A stretch of 23,167 nucleotides of DNA from a virus. Within the stretch, counting starts at the first letter, position 1. Each line of letters opens with the position of its first letter. Position numbers and translations under genes: made by a program. Where the stretch lies: the IMG/VR virus record IMGVR_UViG_3300021961_000658, positions 1 to 23,167 of that record; one strand, written 5' to 3'. Below the pieces are notes generated by a model that worked only from the letters and a program-made list of their open reading frames with translations, was not told the DNA's origin and ran no database searches. Positions 6,146-13,428 of the stretch are shown piece after piece.

Positions 6146-7483
6146 TTACATCAAGTTAGCGATCTTGAATGCTCTGTAATACAAGTTAGCTCTAGCTGTT
6201 AAAGCACCAGAACCTTGGGCAGTACCTTCGGCAAATGGGTTAGCAACTAAACCATAACGTGTCTTGAAACCAATCTTAGGTTGGAAAGTGCTTGTGTCAA
6301 CTGCACGAACCATTTGCAATGGAACGTATGGGCAGTAGAACAAACCAGCGTCATAAGCGTTAGAACCCTTATAACCAACAACTGCAAACTCAGAAGTTGA
6401 AGAAGTTGGGAAATATGGGTCAATATAAACTTTGATGCGACCAAACAATGTACCAGCAAATGTGTTACCTGTATCGTCAACAGTCAAGTTAACATTGCTA
6501 CTTAAAGCTGAACTATAGTCAAGGATACCAGCCATTGCGAGAGCAGAAGCAACATCAGATGAGCAAATCATAATGTTACCTTTACCACGACGGGTTGTCT
6601 TGGCGATAGTGTTAGCTTCACGTTCAATTTGGAAAGCCAAACCTTTAACTTTTTCAACCATCCAACGGCCGTTAGAATCGGTATCTAAGTCGAAAGTACC
6701 TTGAGTTGTTGTTCCAACAGCAGCACCAACTTTAGCGGTTGCATAAACTGTACGAACGACTTCACGGTTAATTTCAGCCAAGATTTCTGTAGAAAGAATG
6801 TTGGCCAATTCTGTTTCGGCGTCTAAACCATGAACAGCTTTCAAGTCTTGTGCGAGTTCCATTGAGTACTCAGCCTTCAAAGCACGGGTCTTAGCAGTAA
6901 CAGAAACTTTCTCGATTGAGAATCCCATTTCTTGGAACATATTGTCTTCACCAGTAGCTGTTGGTTGAGCAGCGCCAGTTGTTTGTGTGAAGACAGAAGG
7001 TGTTGCAGAAGTGTCAGAAGCCAAACCAATAGCTGTTTGTGTACCACCTGTAACACCACCAGAGAAACCAGTGTTAGCTTCGTTATAGAAAGCTTCAGTT
7101 GCACTGTTATTGATATCACGGTTTGTACCGTAAGTTGTTCTCATTGCGAAAATAAGACCTGTAGGTCCAGTCATAGGCTGAACACCGCAGATATCATAAG
7201 CAATAAGGTTAGGTAATGAACGACGAACCAAGCTGATTAAGATTGGATCAAAACCAGCAACTGGTCCAGTTGAAGTAGCACCGCCGGTGAAACCACCTGT
7301 ACCAGCTGAGTTGGTAGGTGAAGCTTCAGTCAACATATTGCCGCCTTCTTTAACCATAGCTTGAGCTTGGTTTTCCAAAACAAGAGCTGTAACAGCCTTG
7401 CGATATGGATCTTTAATTTCTGGGAGGTCTGGATGTGCGAGAACAGATTCCCATTTCTTTTGTAATTGTTCAGTTAAGTACAT
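6146..7483 (-). CDS. 23: gp23 major capsid protein precursor
   Basis: Major head protein, HK97 fold, 445 residues (T4: 521). The diagnostic block after residue 75 reads FDPILISLVRRSLPNLI, then AYDICGVQPMTGPTGLIFAM, near-identical to T4-type capsids. The N-terminal residues 1-53 form a helical delta-like region ending MLTE, followed by ASPTNSAG. LTE/A fits the gp21 cleavage rule (aliphatic-x-Glu), predicting a mature chain of residues 54-445. AAGGAG lies 10 bases before the ATG. gp22 lies immediately upstream in the same unit, and a strong terminator follows, which suits very high late expression. No gp24 vertex paralogue is seen in the window. Confidence 0.98.
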   Translation of the reverse strand: MYLTEQLQKKWESVLAHPDLPEIKDPYRKAVTALVLENQAQAMVKEGGNMLTEASPTNSAGTGGFTGGATSTGPVAGFDPILISLVRRSLPNLIAYDICGVQPMTGPTGLIFAMRTTYGTNRDINNSATEAFYNEANTGFSGGVTGGTQTAIGLASDTSATPSVFTQTTGAAQPTATGEDNMFQEMGFSIEKVSVTAKTRALKAEYSMELAQDLKAVHGLDAETELANILSTEILAEINREVVRTVYATAKVGAAVGTTTQGTFDLDTDSNGRWMVEKVKGLAFQIEREANTIAKTTRRGKGNIMICSSDVASALAMAGILDYSSALSSNVNLTVDDTGNTFAGTLFGRIKVYIDPYFPTSSTSEFAVVGYKGSNAYDAGLFYCPYVPLQMVRAVDTSTFQPKIGFKTRYGLVANPFAEGTAQGSGALTARANLYYRAFKIANLM

Positions 7484-7505
7484 GTTTTTTAACTCCTTTA
7501 AGTTA

Positions 7506-8576
7506 TTATTTTAATTTTGTTTTGGAAATTGATTGAACAACAGCGTTAACAATTTCGTCATATGACTTAGGTTGTGAACGTTCTTCTGTTAATTCAGAAA
7601 CTTCTTCGTGCAACTGAGTCTCGTCAGCTTTTTTGATTTGTGATGGGAAATAATTTTCACGAATTGCAACAAGCTTAGTTTTAAATTCCTCCTCTGTGGA
7701 GAATGTCACACTCTCTGCGAGTGATTTCATTTTTTCTGCTTGAGTTTCGGTAAGTCCCGTACAAACATCACGTACCATTTCTTTTTTGTATGACTCAACT
7801 ATAGCTTTCTTATAGTTGATGTTGTTTTCAATTTCTTCATTTAATTTACCTTCAAGTTCTTCAACTTTACCGGCAAGTTCGTCAACCAAATCGACTTTAT
7901 CTTCTGGAACATCAATGTAGTGTTCTGCAAACAAGTTGCGGAGTCCACTGATGAATTCTTCAGTAATTTCTGAACGTAATCCAGATTCAATAGCGATTTC
8001 GTTATCTTTCAACCACTGTTCGACAACATAGTTGAGGTAATCATCAACTTTTTGTGTCAAATCGGCTTTGATTGTTTCAACAGATTCTTCTAACATACCA
8101 GCATAACGTGACTCAATCTCTTCTTCGATTTGAGAAACACGGTCATGAATTCTGGCTTCAAAAATTGTTGAAACTTTGAGTTTGAATTCTTCTGAAATAG
8201 TAGAATCATCTGCAAATAAGGCATTAACATCCTCATGCACTGTTGTTTCGGCAACAACAGTTTCTTCTACAGATTCATCTTCAGAAATAACTTCTTCAAC
8301 CTTCTCTTCTTCTTCTTTTCTCATTTTTAATTGAGTGTCAGGTGAAGCATCAGAAGGCTTAGTAGCAACTGAAGATTTATTTTTTCCAGAATTGTCTGGT
8401 GCTTTTTTACCAGCGTCAACTTTGTGAGAGTCGTCGTCTGGTTTAGCATTTTGAGGTGTAGGACCTCCAAGGTCTTGGACCTCACCTTGTAATTTTTCTG
8501 GAGGCATAGATGCGGCAGATTTCTTACTTCCTGAAAGAATTTCAGCAGCTGCTTCCATTAATTTATTTGATGCCAT
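7506..8576 (-). CDS. 22: gp22 prohead scaffolding core protein
   Basis: Main internal scaffold on which the prohead forms, later degraded by gp21. It has 356 residues, longer than T4 gp22 (269). The N-terminal half (about 1-120) is low-complexity, Pro/Lys/Ser rich and then strongly acidic. Conserved helical scaffold follows: YVVEQWLKDNEIAIESGLR (183-201), the FISGLRNLFAEHYIDVP segment (208-224) and a coiled coil (226-265) are all close to T4. Several Glu-rich sites could serve the protease. AAGGAG precedes the ATG, and a perfect TATAAATA late promoter lies just upstream, immediately after the gp21 stop codon. Confidence 0.95.
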   Translation of the reverse strand: MASNKLMEAAAEILSGSKKSAASMPPEKLQGEVQDLGGPTPQNAKPDDDSHKVDAGKKAPDNSGKNKSSVATKPSDASPDTQLKMRKEEEEKVEEVISEDESVEETVVAETTVHEDVNALFADDSTISEEFKLKVSTIFEARIHDRVSQIEEEIESRYAGMLEESVETIKADLTQKVDDYLNYVVEQWLKDNEIAIESGLRSEITEEFISGLRNLFAEHYIDVPEDKVDLVDELAGKVEELEGKLNEEIENNINYKKAIVESYKKEMVRDVCTGLTETQAEKMKSLAESVTFSTEEEFKTKLVAIRENYFPSQIKKADETQLHEEVSELTEERSQPKSYDEIVNAVVQSISKTKLK

Positions 8577-8599
8577 TGGGTTTTCTCCTTATGATTTCT

Positions 8600-8607
8600 T
8601 ATTTATA
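8600..8607 (-). promoter_or_regulatory. T4-type late promoter TATAAATA for gp22-gp23
   Basis: Exact match to the T4 late promoter octamer on the minus strand, 24 bases before the gp22 ATG and directly after the gp21 stop (8613-8611). It defines a gp22-gp23 unit closed by the terminator at 6069-6100. Confidence 0.88.
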
Positions 8608-8610
8608 AAA

Positions 8611-9261
8611 TTAAAGTTTTCTGATGTAATTTTCAAATAATTTAAAAGCAACTTCTTCAATTTGTTGTTTAGATGCTTTTTTTATTTCTTTTTTCGCATA
8701 GTCGAAGTCCGATTCAACAAACTTACCATTTACGAACATCCATTCTTTATTTTCCATAATACCGTTGACAAAAGCACCAGGTGCAGAAGGGTCTGCAACA
8801 ATATCTGCTGCGGTTGCAAGACGTAAATCATCCTGAACCAAATTATAACCTTCTTTTGTTTGAACTAAAGAACCTAATGCCCTTGAGGAAACACCACAAG
8901 TAACATCATTTTCTATAAAGTTTTTGACAATTTGTCCGTATGGAGTGTCAAGAATGAGTGCTTTACCATAGAATGTATTGCCATCTTCTTCTAAAGATAA
9001 AATCTTATGTGATACTCTTTCTAAATTAAGAGTTGGAGTATCTGGATGGCCTAATTCTCCTAAAGCACGGTTTTGAGAGATAAATTCATCGTTATATCTC
9101 TCTACTTCTCTGCGAAGTGTATCCATTTTATACATGCGATTATTTTTATTGACTTCATTGCCAACTAAAAATGTTCCTTCGATGTATAGTTTTTTCTTGC
9201 CGTTATCTGATTCTTCAGCTATATACTGAACATTTTCTACGGCTTCTCTAATTAGTTTCAT
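8611..9261 (-). CDS. 21: gp21 prohead core protease
   Basis: Serine-type maturation protease that cleaves gp23, scaffold and core proteins before packaging. Its 216 residues match T4 (212). Conserved stretches are LYIEGTFLVGNEVNKNNRMY (25-44), ALGELGHP with the presumed catalytic His72 (66-73), and GVSSRALGSL with the presumed nucleophile Ser125 or Ser126 (123-132). The block ending ADPSAPGAFVNG is also family-typical. The N-terminus carries YIAE (13-16), an aliphatic-x-Glu site that could be self-processed. AGAGGAA lies about 9 bases before the ATG. It follows the unknown 121-residue gene with a one-base gap. Confidence 0.96.
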   Translation of the reverse strand: MKLIREAVENVQYIAEESDNGKKKLYIEGTFLVGNEVNKNNRMYKMDTLRREVERYNDEFISQNRALGELGHPDTPTLNLERVSHKILSLEEDGNTFYGKALILDTPYGQIVKNFIENDVTCGVSSRALGSLVQTKEGYNLVQDDLRLATAADIVADPSAPGAFVNGIMENKEWMFVNGKFVESDFDYAKKEIKKASKQQIEEVAFKLFENYIRKL

Positions 9262-9262
9262 T

Positions 9263-9628
9263 TTACAGTTCCTCTAAAGGTGTTGCATATGAAGCAGTCT
9301 TACTCACATTAAGAATAAGTGTTCCATATGTTCCAGAATTATTTAAGTAAAAATTGGCGGTTGAAGTGTTTGCGATTGAAATGTCGTGTTGTGTAAAAGC
9401 CAACTCTGCATTTCCAACAATCTGCAAAACAAGTTCTCCTGTGTTGTCATCGCCTCTGTAAACAGACCAAACTCCATCTGTTGAGCTTAAAGCTAAAGTA
9501 ATTGCAGCGGCAGTTACCGTTTCATTGGCATTTTTTTCCAATTCACTCAAAGTAACTGTTTTTGCTCCGGCACCAACAACACGAATTGTTGATTTTGATT
9601 TTATTGTGTTTATAACTTCTTTTGACAT
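9263..9628 (-). CDS. Hypothetical virion protein (small, beta-rich)
   Basis: A 121-residue protein I cannot assign to a named T4 gene. It is low in charge after residue 35, rich in Thr, Ala, Ser and Asn, with alternating hydrophobic strands (SSTDGVWSVYRGDD around 48-61, ELVLQIVG, then ANFYLNNSGTYGTLILNVS) that suggest a small beta-sandwich. There is no signal peptide or membrane segment. It abuts the upstream stop directly, with AGGAT about 10 bases before the ATG, and lies one base before gp21, inside the prohead gene block. Small beta proteins in this position are seen in some marine T4-like phages. A capsid decoration or head-associated role is inferred from context only. Confidence 0.8.
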   Translation of the reverse strand: MSKEVINTIKSKSTIRVVGAGAKTVTLSELEKNANETVTAAAITLALSSTDGVWSVYRGDDNTGELVLQIVGNAELAFTQHDISIANTSTANFYLNNSGTYGTLILNVSKTASYATPLEEL

Positions 9629-10069
9629 TTATTTTAATCCTAAAGTTGACCGCCTTCTCATCGACATCTTTCTTTTTAACAATGAACGGCGCAGTTTAGC
9701 TCTCCTAGTTGTTTTCCAAGAACGTTTCAATAAACGTGCTTTTCTTATCCTATCAATAGCAGGTATGCGTTTAACGGTATTACCTGATATTTTATAACCT
9801 TTAATGCCAGAACGTCTGCGATTCTTTTGAACAACAATACGGCCTTTGGCGTTTCTTCTTACTCTACGGCGAATCTTATTGATTCTACCCATTTTAATAA
9901 TGTTGGCATTTCTTTTTACAGCTTCCAACAAATCATCATCAAACATTTCTGTTTTTAATTTTTCTTTTTCTTCAGCTAATTTAATTTTGAGCTTTTCTTC
10001 CAACATTTGTTCAAAAATGTCTTTAGCTTGTTTTAAATCTCCATCGATAATTAAATCTATTAATCTCAT
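9629..10069 (-). CDS. 68: Very basic prohead core-like protein (gp68 position)
   Basis: A 146-residue protein with two parts. Residues 1-55 form an amphipathic, acidic/basic helix (LIDLIIDGDLKQAKDIFEQM onward) resembling the N-terminal module of the gp67-like protein upstream. Residues 59-146 hold 37 Arg/Lys and a single acidic residue, including RRRVRR (67-72), NRRR (83-86) and KRKMSMRRRS (132-141). Position between the portal/gp67 and gp21 corresponds to T4 gp68, a prohead core protein, so I use that symbol tentatively. The start overlaps the preceding stop as ATGA. The tail could bind packaged DNA or interact with acidic gp22 and gp67-like tails in the core. Confidence 0.7.
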   Translation of the reverse strand: MRLIDLIIDGDLKQAKDIFEQMLEEKLKIKLAEEKEKLKTEMFDDDLLEAVKRNANIIKMGRINKIRRRVRRNAKGRIVVQKNRRRSGIKGYKISGNTVKRIPAIDRIRKARLLKRSWKTTRRAKLRRSLLKRKMSMRRRSTLGLK

Positions 10070-10920
10070 TTTTTAACTTTACTGAAAGCAAATTCTGCAA
10101 CCTTCGATAAATGTTGAGGTGATTTGTGTACCATATCAGAAAGTTTTTTCTTATTATCATCGTTTAATGCATTATGAACTTGCGTAATTGCTGATGCAGT
10201 AAAGTGATCCACTTTTCTAGATTGACCGTTAGCAAACTTTACAGTTTGTGATTGGCTGCCTTTTACGATTTTGTGTAACTGATCCATAACCGCTTCTTCA
10301 ATTACTTCTTCAACAGTTTCTTCAATTTCTTCTGATTGTAAATTTGCTTGAACATCTGGTCCAAAAGGAACAGAAAAATATTTGTCTAATTGTTTATTAT
10401 AATAGAGGGCAATCTTAGTTTTATTTGGGTAATTTCTGATTGCTTTTCTTTTTAACATTAATACGAATGGAGGTTCTTCTGGTAAATCTTTTGCAACAGC
10501 TTCATCAATCTCATCTGGTGTAATTGAAATGTATTCTTCTTGTCTGGTTTCTTCACCAGGTTTATCACCAATTTTTATTCTGTGAGCTCTAACTTTTCTA
10601 CCTGAAGGTGAAATTTTATAATCTGAGGTATCAACAATATCTTCTTCAACAGTTTCTTCACGCACAACTTGTCGTGTTTTTTGAAAAATTTGTTTATTGT
10701 TTGTTATTAAATCTACCATCTTATTAAAAAGGTTTTGTAGAATCATCCTATCCGCATTGTTAAATTGAGGTCTTTCATCTTGCATCTTATCTAAAATGCG
10801 ATGAATTCTTTGCAATTGTGCTTTATTTGCCAGACCAGCACGGACTAAAATGTCAAACTTTGCATAGTCTGATTCTTCCAAAACTACATCATTAGATTTA
10901 AAACCTTTTAGAGTTTTCAT
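10066..10920 (-). CDS. Conserved hypothetical prohead-region protein, 284 residues
   Basis: Not present in T4 as such. The N-terminal domain (about 16-75, starting DYAKFDILVRAGLANKAQLQ and containing FNNADRMILQNLFNKMVDLI) is helical and is a pattern I associate with marine T4-like phages at this locus. A basic/acidic linker follows with KISPSGRKVRAHRIK (102-116), then PPFVLMLKRKAIRNYPNKTK. An acidic stretch at about 195-212 leads into a C-terminal helical module of about 50 residues (NGQSRKVDHFTASAITQVHN then ALNDDNKKKLSDMVHKSP). The stop overlaps the gp68-position start (ATGA). The gene lies among prohead core genes, so I expect a core or head-associated protein. Several E-E/E-A junctions could be protease sites. 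Confidence 0.8.
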   Translation of the reverse strand: MKTLKGFKSNDVVLEESDYAKFDILVRAGLANKAQLQRIHRILDKMQDERPQFNNADRMILQNLFNKMVDLITNNKQIFQKTRQVVREETVEEDIVDTSDYKISPSGRKVRAHRIKIGDKPGEETRQEEYISITPDEIDEAVAKDLPEEPPFVLMLKRKAIRNYPNKTKIALYYNKQLDKYFSVPFGPDVQANLQSEEIEETVEEVIEEAVMDQLHKIVKGSQSQTVKFANGQSRKVDHFTASAITQVHNALNDDNKKKLSDMVHKSPQHLSKVAEFAFSKVKK

Positions 10921-10922
10921 TT

Positions 10923-11135
10923 TTATTCTGTTTCCGTATCTTCCGTATCTTGTACTTCTATTTCCAATTCATCTTCAGATTGTTCATCTGAACCACCAAA
11001 AAGTGTTTTAGAAATGTCTTTTTTCTTGGCTTCTAATGTTTCGAAAGCTCTCGCAGAAAGAATATCATTTAAATTTTCTTTTGCATCAGCAGCATTACCT
11101 GCCATAACATTTTGAATAAAATCTTGAATTTCCAT
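10923..11135 (-). CDS. 67: gp67-like prohead core protein
   Basis: A 70-residue protein with an N-terminal amphipathic helix (MEIQDFIQNVMAGNAADAKE onward, to LF at 45-46) and an acidic tail (about 49-70, nearly all Asp, Glu, Ser, Thr, Gln). T4 gp67 is a small prohead core protein with the same design and the same position after gp20, so the match is by architecture, size and synteny. In T4 it is cut to internal peptides. AAAGGAAA lies upstream of the ATG and gp20 ends 12 bases before. The module is partly repeated in the basic protein at 9629-10069. Confidence 0.78.
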   Translation of the reverse strand: MEIQDFIQNVMAGNAADAKENLNDILSARAFETLEAKKKDISKTLFGGSDEQSEDELEIEVQDTEDTETE

Positions 11136-11147
11136 AATTTTTTTCCT

Positions 11148-12806
11148 TTATTGCCTATTTAGTATAGATGAATACTTATTTACTTCATCATCTAGTTGTG
11201 GAGTTTTTGACTCCGCATTTCTATCATCTATCGTATTATCAACAGCTGGGTATTCATCTGGACTTGCCGGCGCTTCTTCATTTTGTTGCATAATAGGACC
11301 ACCAATTCCAGCTTCCTCTTCTTCTTCAATTTGTTTTTGCATCTCATCGACTTCAACATCATTCATGCGTAAAATATTTTTCTTAACATATTCTGTTGAA
11401 AAATATTTACCAACATATGGGTCTATTTGAGTGAGCATTTGAATTCTATTTGCTAGTAATTCTGATTCTCTCATTTCAGTAAAATTATTATCTTTTCTGA
11501 AATCATAAATTACTTGTTCTTTGAATTCATCCCATTCTTGACTTGTGCAAATGCCTTTTAATACAAGTTGAGTGCCTAAAGCTTCATCGAAGATTTGTGA
11601 AAACTTGTTACGCAATCTACCGATAAATTTAGCAAATTTTAATTCATCTCTTGTAATTTCTTGGCTTCGACCAATACCAGCAAAACCACCGCCAGTTTGT
11701 TCATCCAACCTAGACAGAGGAACATTCAAAGCTTTTAATAAATTTCTTTGGAAATATTTGACATCTTCCAACTCACCAAGGTTTTGTCCAGCTGGTAATG
11801 TAGTAATCTCTGTACCTTTACCACCTTCACGGCGTGGTAACCAAAAATCTTCAAGCATTGACATATGCTTACGGTCATCTCTAAGTTCACCAGTAGAAGC
11901 ATCATAGACCATCTTGTTACGATACTTGACCATTACATCACGCAAGTATTGTTCTGCTTTAGCTTTTGGTAAATTACCAACGTCAATGTAGAAGATACGT
12001 CTTTCAGGCGCTCTTGATATTCGGTAAATAACCACTGCGTCCTCAATCATACGTAATTGATTGAGTGGCTTAATTACTTTATGTAAGTATGAAATGACAA
12101 ATGTATTTTTTGCATCCATCAAACCAGAATTCACATTGATAATTGAATCTGGTGAAATTCTTACTGCTGCGTTGACTGAAGCTGTATAATTTTGAGTAGT
12201 AGTACCTTTATCATTAAAAACAAAATACTCAGCTGTTGACAATATAACAGTGGCTCCTGTTTTTGGGTCTCTACCAGTTTTTACTTCTCTTACTTTTCTT
12301 ATTTTTCGTGGGTCAATATAACGAAGTTCTTGTATACCTTCTTTTGGATTTTTATCATTCACTATGATGTGATAATAAATTCTTCCGTCGATATACCATC
12401 TTTTAAATAAATCCGCTGCAAGTTTTTGGAAATTTAATAATTTTAAAACTGTTCCAAATTCTTCTGTTATTTTTTTCTTAATCGAATCTGTAGTTTTGAC
12501 ATTATCCAATCTAATATCAACAACTCTATTATCTGAAGTGTATGTGATTGATTCATTTACAATCTCGTCAATTGCCATTTCCAATTCTGGATGATTTGAC
12601 ATTTCACGATATCTTGTAATTAATTCCAATTCATTTCGAACTGAACCTTCTAAATCAACATATGTTCCATAATATGCGTTTGATGTGATGGTAACAGCAC
12701 CATCATCGATTGCTTGTGTTGGAAGCGTAAAAGAAGCTTGCTCAGGCTTTTCAGCCTGAACAACATCTTTTCTTCCTAAAGTAAAACCAAATAATTTAAT
12801 AGCCAC
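11148..12806 (-). CDS. 20: gp20 portal vertex protein
   Basis: Dodecameric portal through which DNA enters, initiator of prohead assembly, 552 residues (T4: 524). The family core is clear: NHPELEMAIDEIVNESI (72-88), KRWYIDGRIYYHIIV (135-149), RYIDPRKIRKVREV (162-175), SRAPERRIFYIDVGNLP (264-280), and HMSMLEDFWLPRREGG followed by LPAGQNLGELEDVKYFQRNL. The C-terminal 60 residues are acidic and probably flexible. The start is GTG at 12806, with AGGA about 10 bases upstream; the protein then starts MAIKLFGFTLGRK as expected. It follows the terminator-like hairpin behind gp19, with no obvious late promoter of its own in between. Confidence 0.97.
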   Translation of the reverse strand: MAIKLFGFTLGRKDVVQAEKPEQASFTLPTQAIDDGAVTITSNAYYGTYVDLEGSVRNELELITRYREMSNHPELEMAIDEIVNESITYTSDNRVVDIRLDNVKTTDSIKKKITEEFGTVLKLLNFQKLAADLFKRWYIDGRIYYHIIVNDKNPKEGIQELRYIDPRKIRKVREVKTGRDPKTGATVILSTAEYFVFNDKGTTTQNYTASVNAAVRISPDSIINVNSGLMDAKNTFVISYLHKVIKPLNQLRMIEDAVVIYRISRAPERRIFYIDVGNLPKAKAEQYLRDVMVKYRNKMVYDASTGELRDDRKHMSMLEDFWLPRREGGKGTEITTLPAGQNLGELEDVKYFQRNLLKALNVPLSRLDEQTGGGFAGIGRSQEITRDELKFAKFIGRLRNKFSQIFDEALGTQLVLKGICTSQEWDEFKEQVIYDFRKDNNFTEMRESELLANRIQMLTQIDPYVGKYFSTEYVKKNILRMNDVEVDEMQKQIEEEEEAGIGGPIMQQNEEAPASPDEYPAVDNTIDDRNAESKTPQLDDEVNKYSSILNRQ

Positions 12807-12820
12807 TTGTAAATAATCCT

Positions 12821-12852
12821 ATAAAATAGGGAAGAGCTAACTGCTCTTCCCT
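12821..12852 (-). terminator. Intrinsic terminator-like hairpin after gp19
   Basis: On the minus strand a 10-bp stem with a core GGGAAGAGC/GCTCTTCCC (12851-12843 with 12837-12829) and a 5-base loop lies two bases past the gp19 stop. It is followed by TATTTTA, a weak U-tract. It should at least attenuate, or protect the 3' end of, the gp18-gp19 messenger. Confidence 0.8.
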
Positions 12853-12854
12853 TA

Positions 12855-13400
12855 TCAAATCACGCCGTCTTCAATACTTTCCCACCACTGGTAGGAAAGA
12901 GTTACTGAAAATTCTTCAATAGTGTCGTTTGAACCCCAGTCAACATCAATTGGAGTGATGTCGGTTGGGAATACACCCACAAATTTATATTTTTTAAGAA
13001 CATCACCATTTTTACCGTATTGACGAACTTCAGAATCAACTGAGTAACCTAAAGGTGTTTCAGCCGCTGGGTTTCTTACGTTCAAATTGTGACTATTCAT
13101 GCCGTTCATCCAACGCTCAAATGCATTACGCACAACAAAATCTTCATCGTTGATGATAGAAATAGTCCAATCCACAAAGGTTCTATTTCCAGCAAACTTC
13201 AATTCACGACCAAAGTATTGGACAGGAACAACACCTACTGTTGAACCTGGCAATTGGGCAGTTTTACACATAAATGATAATTTTGTTTGTGCATTTCCTG
13301 GTAACGAAAATGCCGGAAATGGCATCGTTACCTCAAATAGGTTTGGTCTTGCACCATCACCTTGCATCTGAGAGCGGAATTCGTTAATGTTAAAAGCCAT
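12855..13400 (-). CDS. 19: gp19 tail tube protein
   Basis: Major protein of the inner tail tube, 181 residues (T4: 163). Residues 1-60 contain RPNLFEVTMPFPAFSLPG and the turn TAQLPGSTVGVVPVQYFGRE (47-66), the typical tube start. FVVRNAFERWMNGMNSHN (87-104) is the conserved helix, and the end VGVFPTDITPIDVDWGSND then FSVTLSYQWWES is diagnostic. AGGAG lies about 9 bases before the ATG. It follows gp18 closely and is closed by a strong hairpin, consistent with stoichiometric, high-level production with the sheath. Confidence 0.96.
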   Translation of the reverse strand: MAFNINEFRSQMQGDGARPNLFEVTMPFPAFSLPGNAQTKLSFMCKTAQLPGSTVGVVPVQYFGRELKFAGNRTFVDWTISIINDEDFVVRNAFERWMNGMNSHNLNVRNPAAETPLGYSVDSEVRQYGKNGDVLKKYKFVGVFPTDITPIDVDWGSNDTIEEFSVTLSYQWWESIEDGVI

Positions 13401-13420
13401 TTATTTTCTCCTATCTCTCT

Positions 13421-13428
13421 TATTTATT
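13421..13428 (-). promoter_or_regulatory. Late-promoter-like octamer AATAAATA before gp19
   Basis: One mismatch to TATAAATA on the minus strand, overlapping the gp18 stop codon, 21 bases before the gp19 ATG. Spacing is like the gp13 and gp22 promoters. Confidence 0.5.

Noticed and set aside
6932-7216. Plus-strand Cys-rich open frame opposite gp23
   Set aside because: Antisense to the highly conserved capsid gene; no start signals or recognisable family.
7484-7520. TTAAAATA upstream of gp23 as a late promoter
   Set aside because: Two mismatches in the core of the octamer, inside the end of gp22; gp23 is well served by the TATAAATA before gp22.
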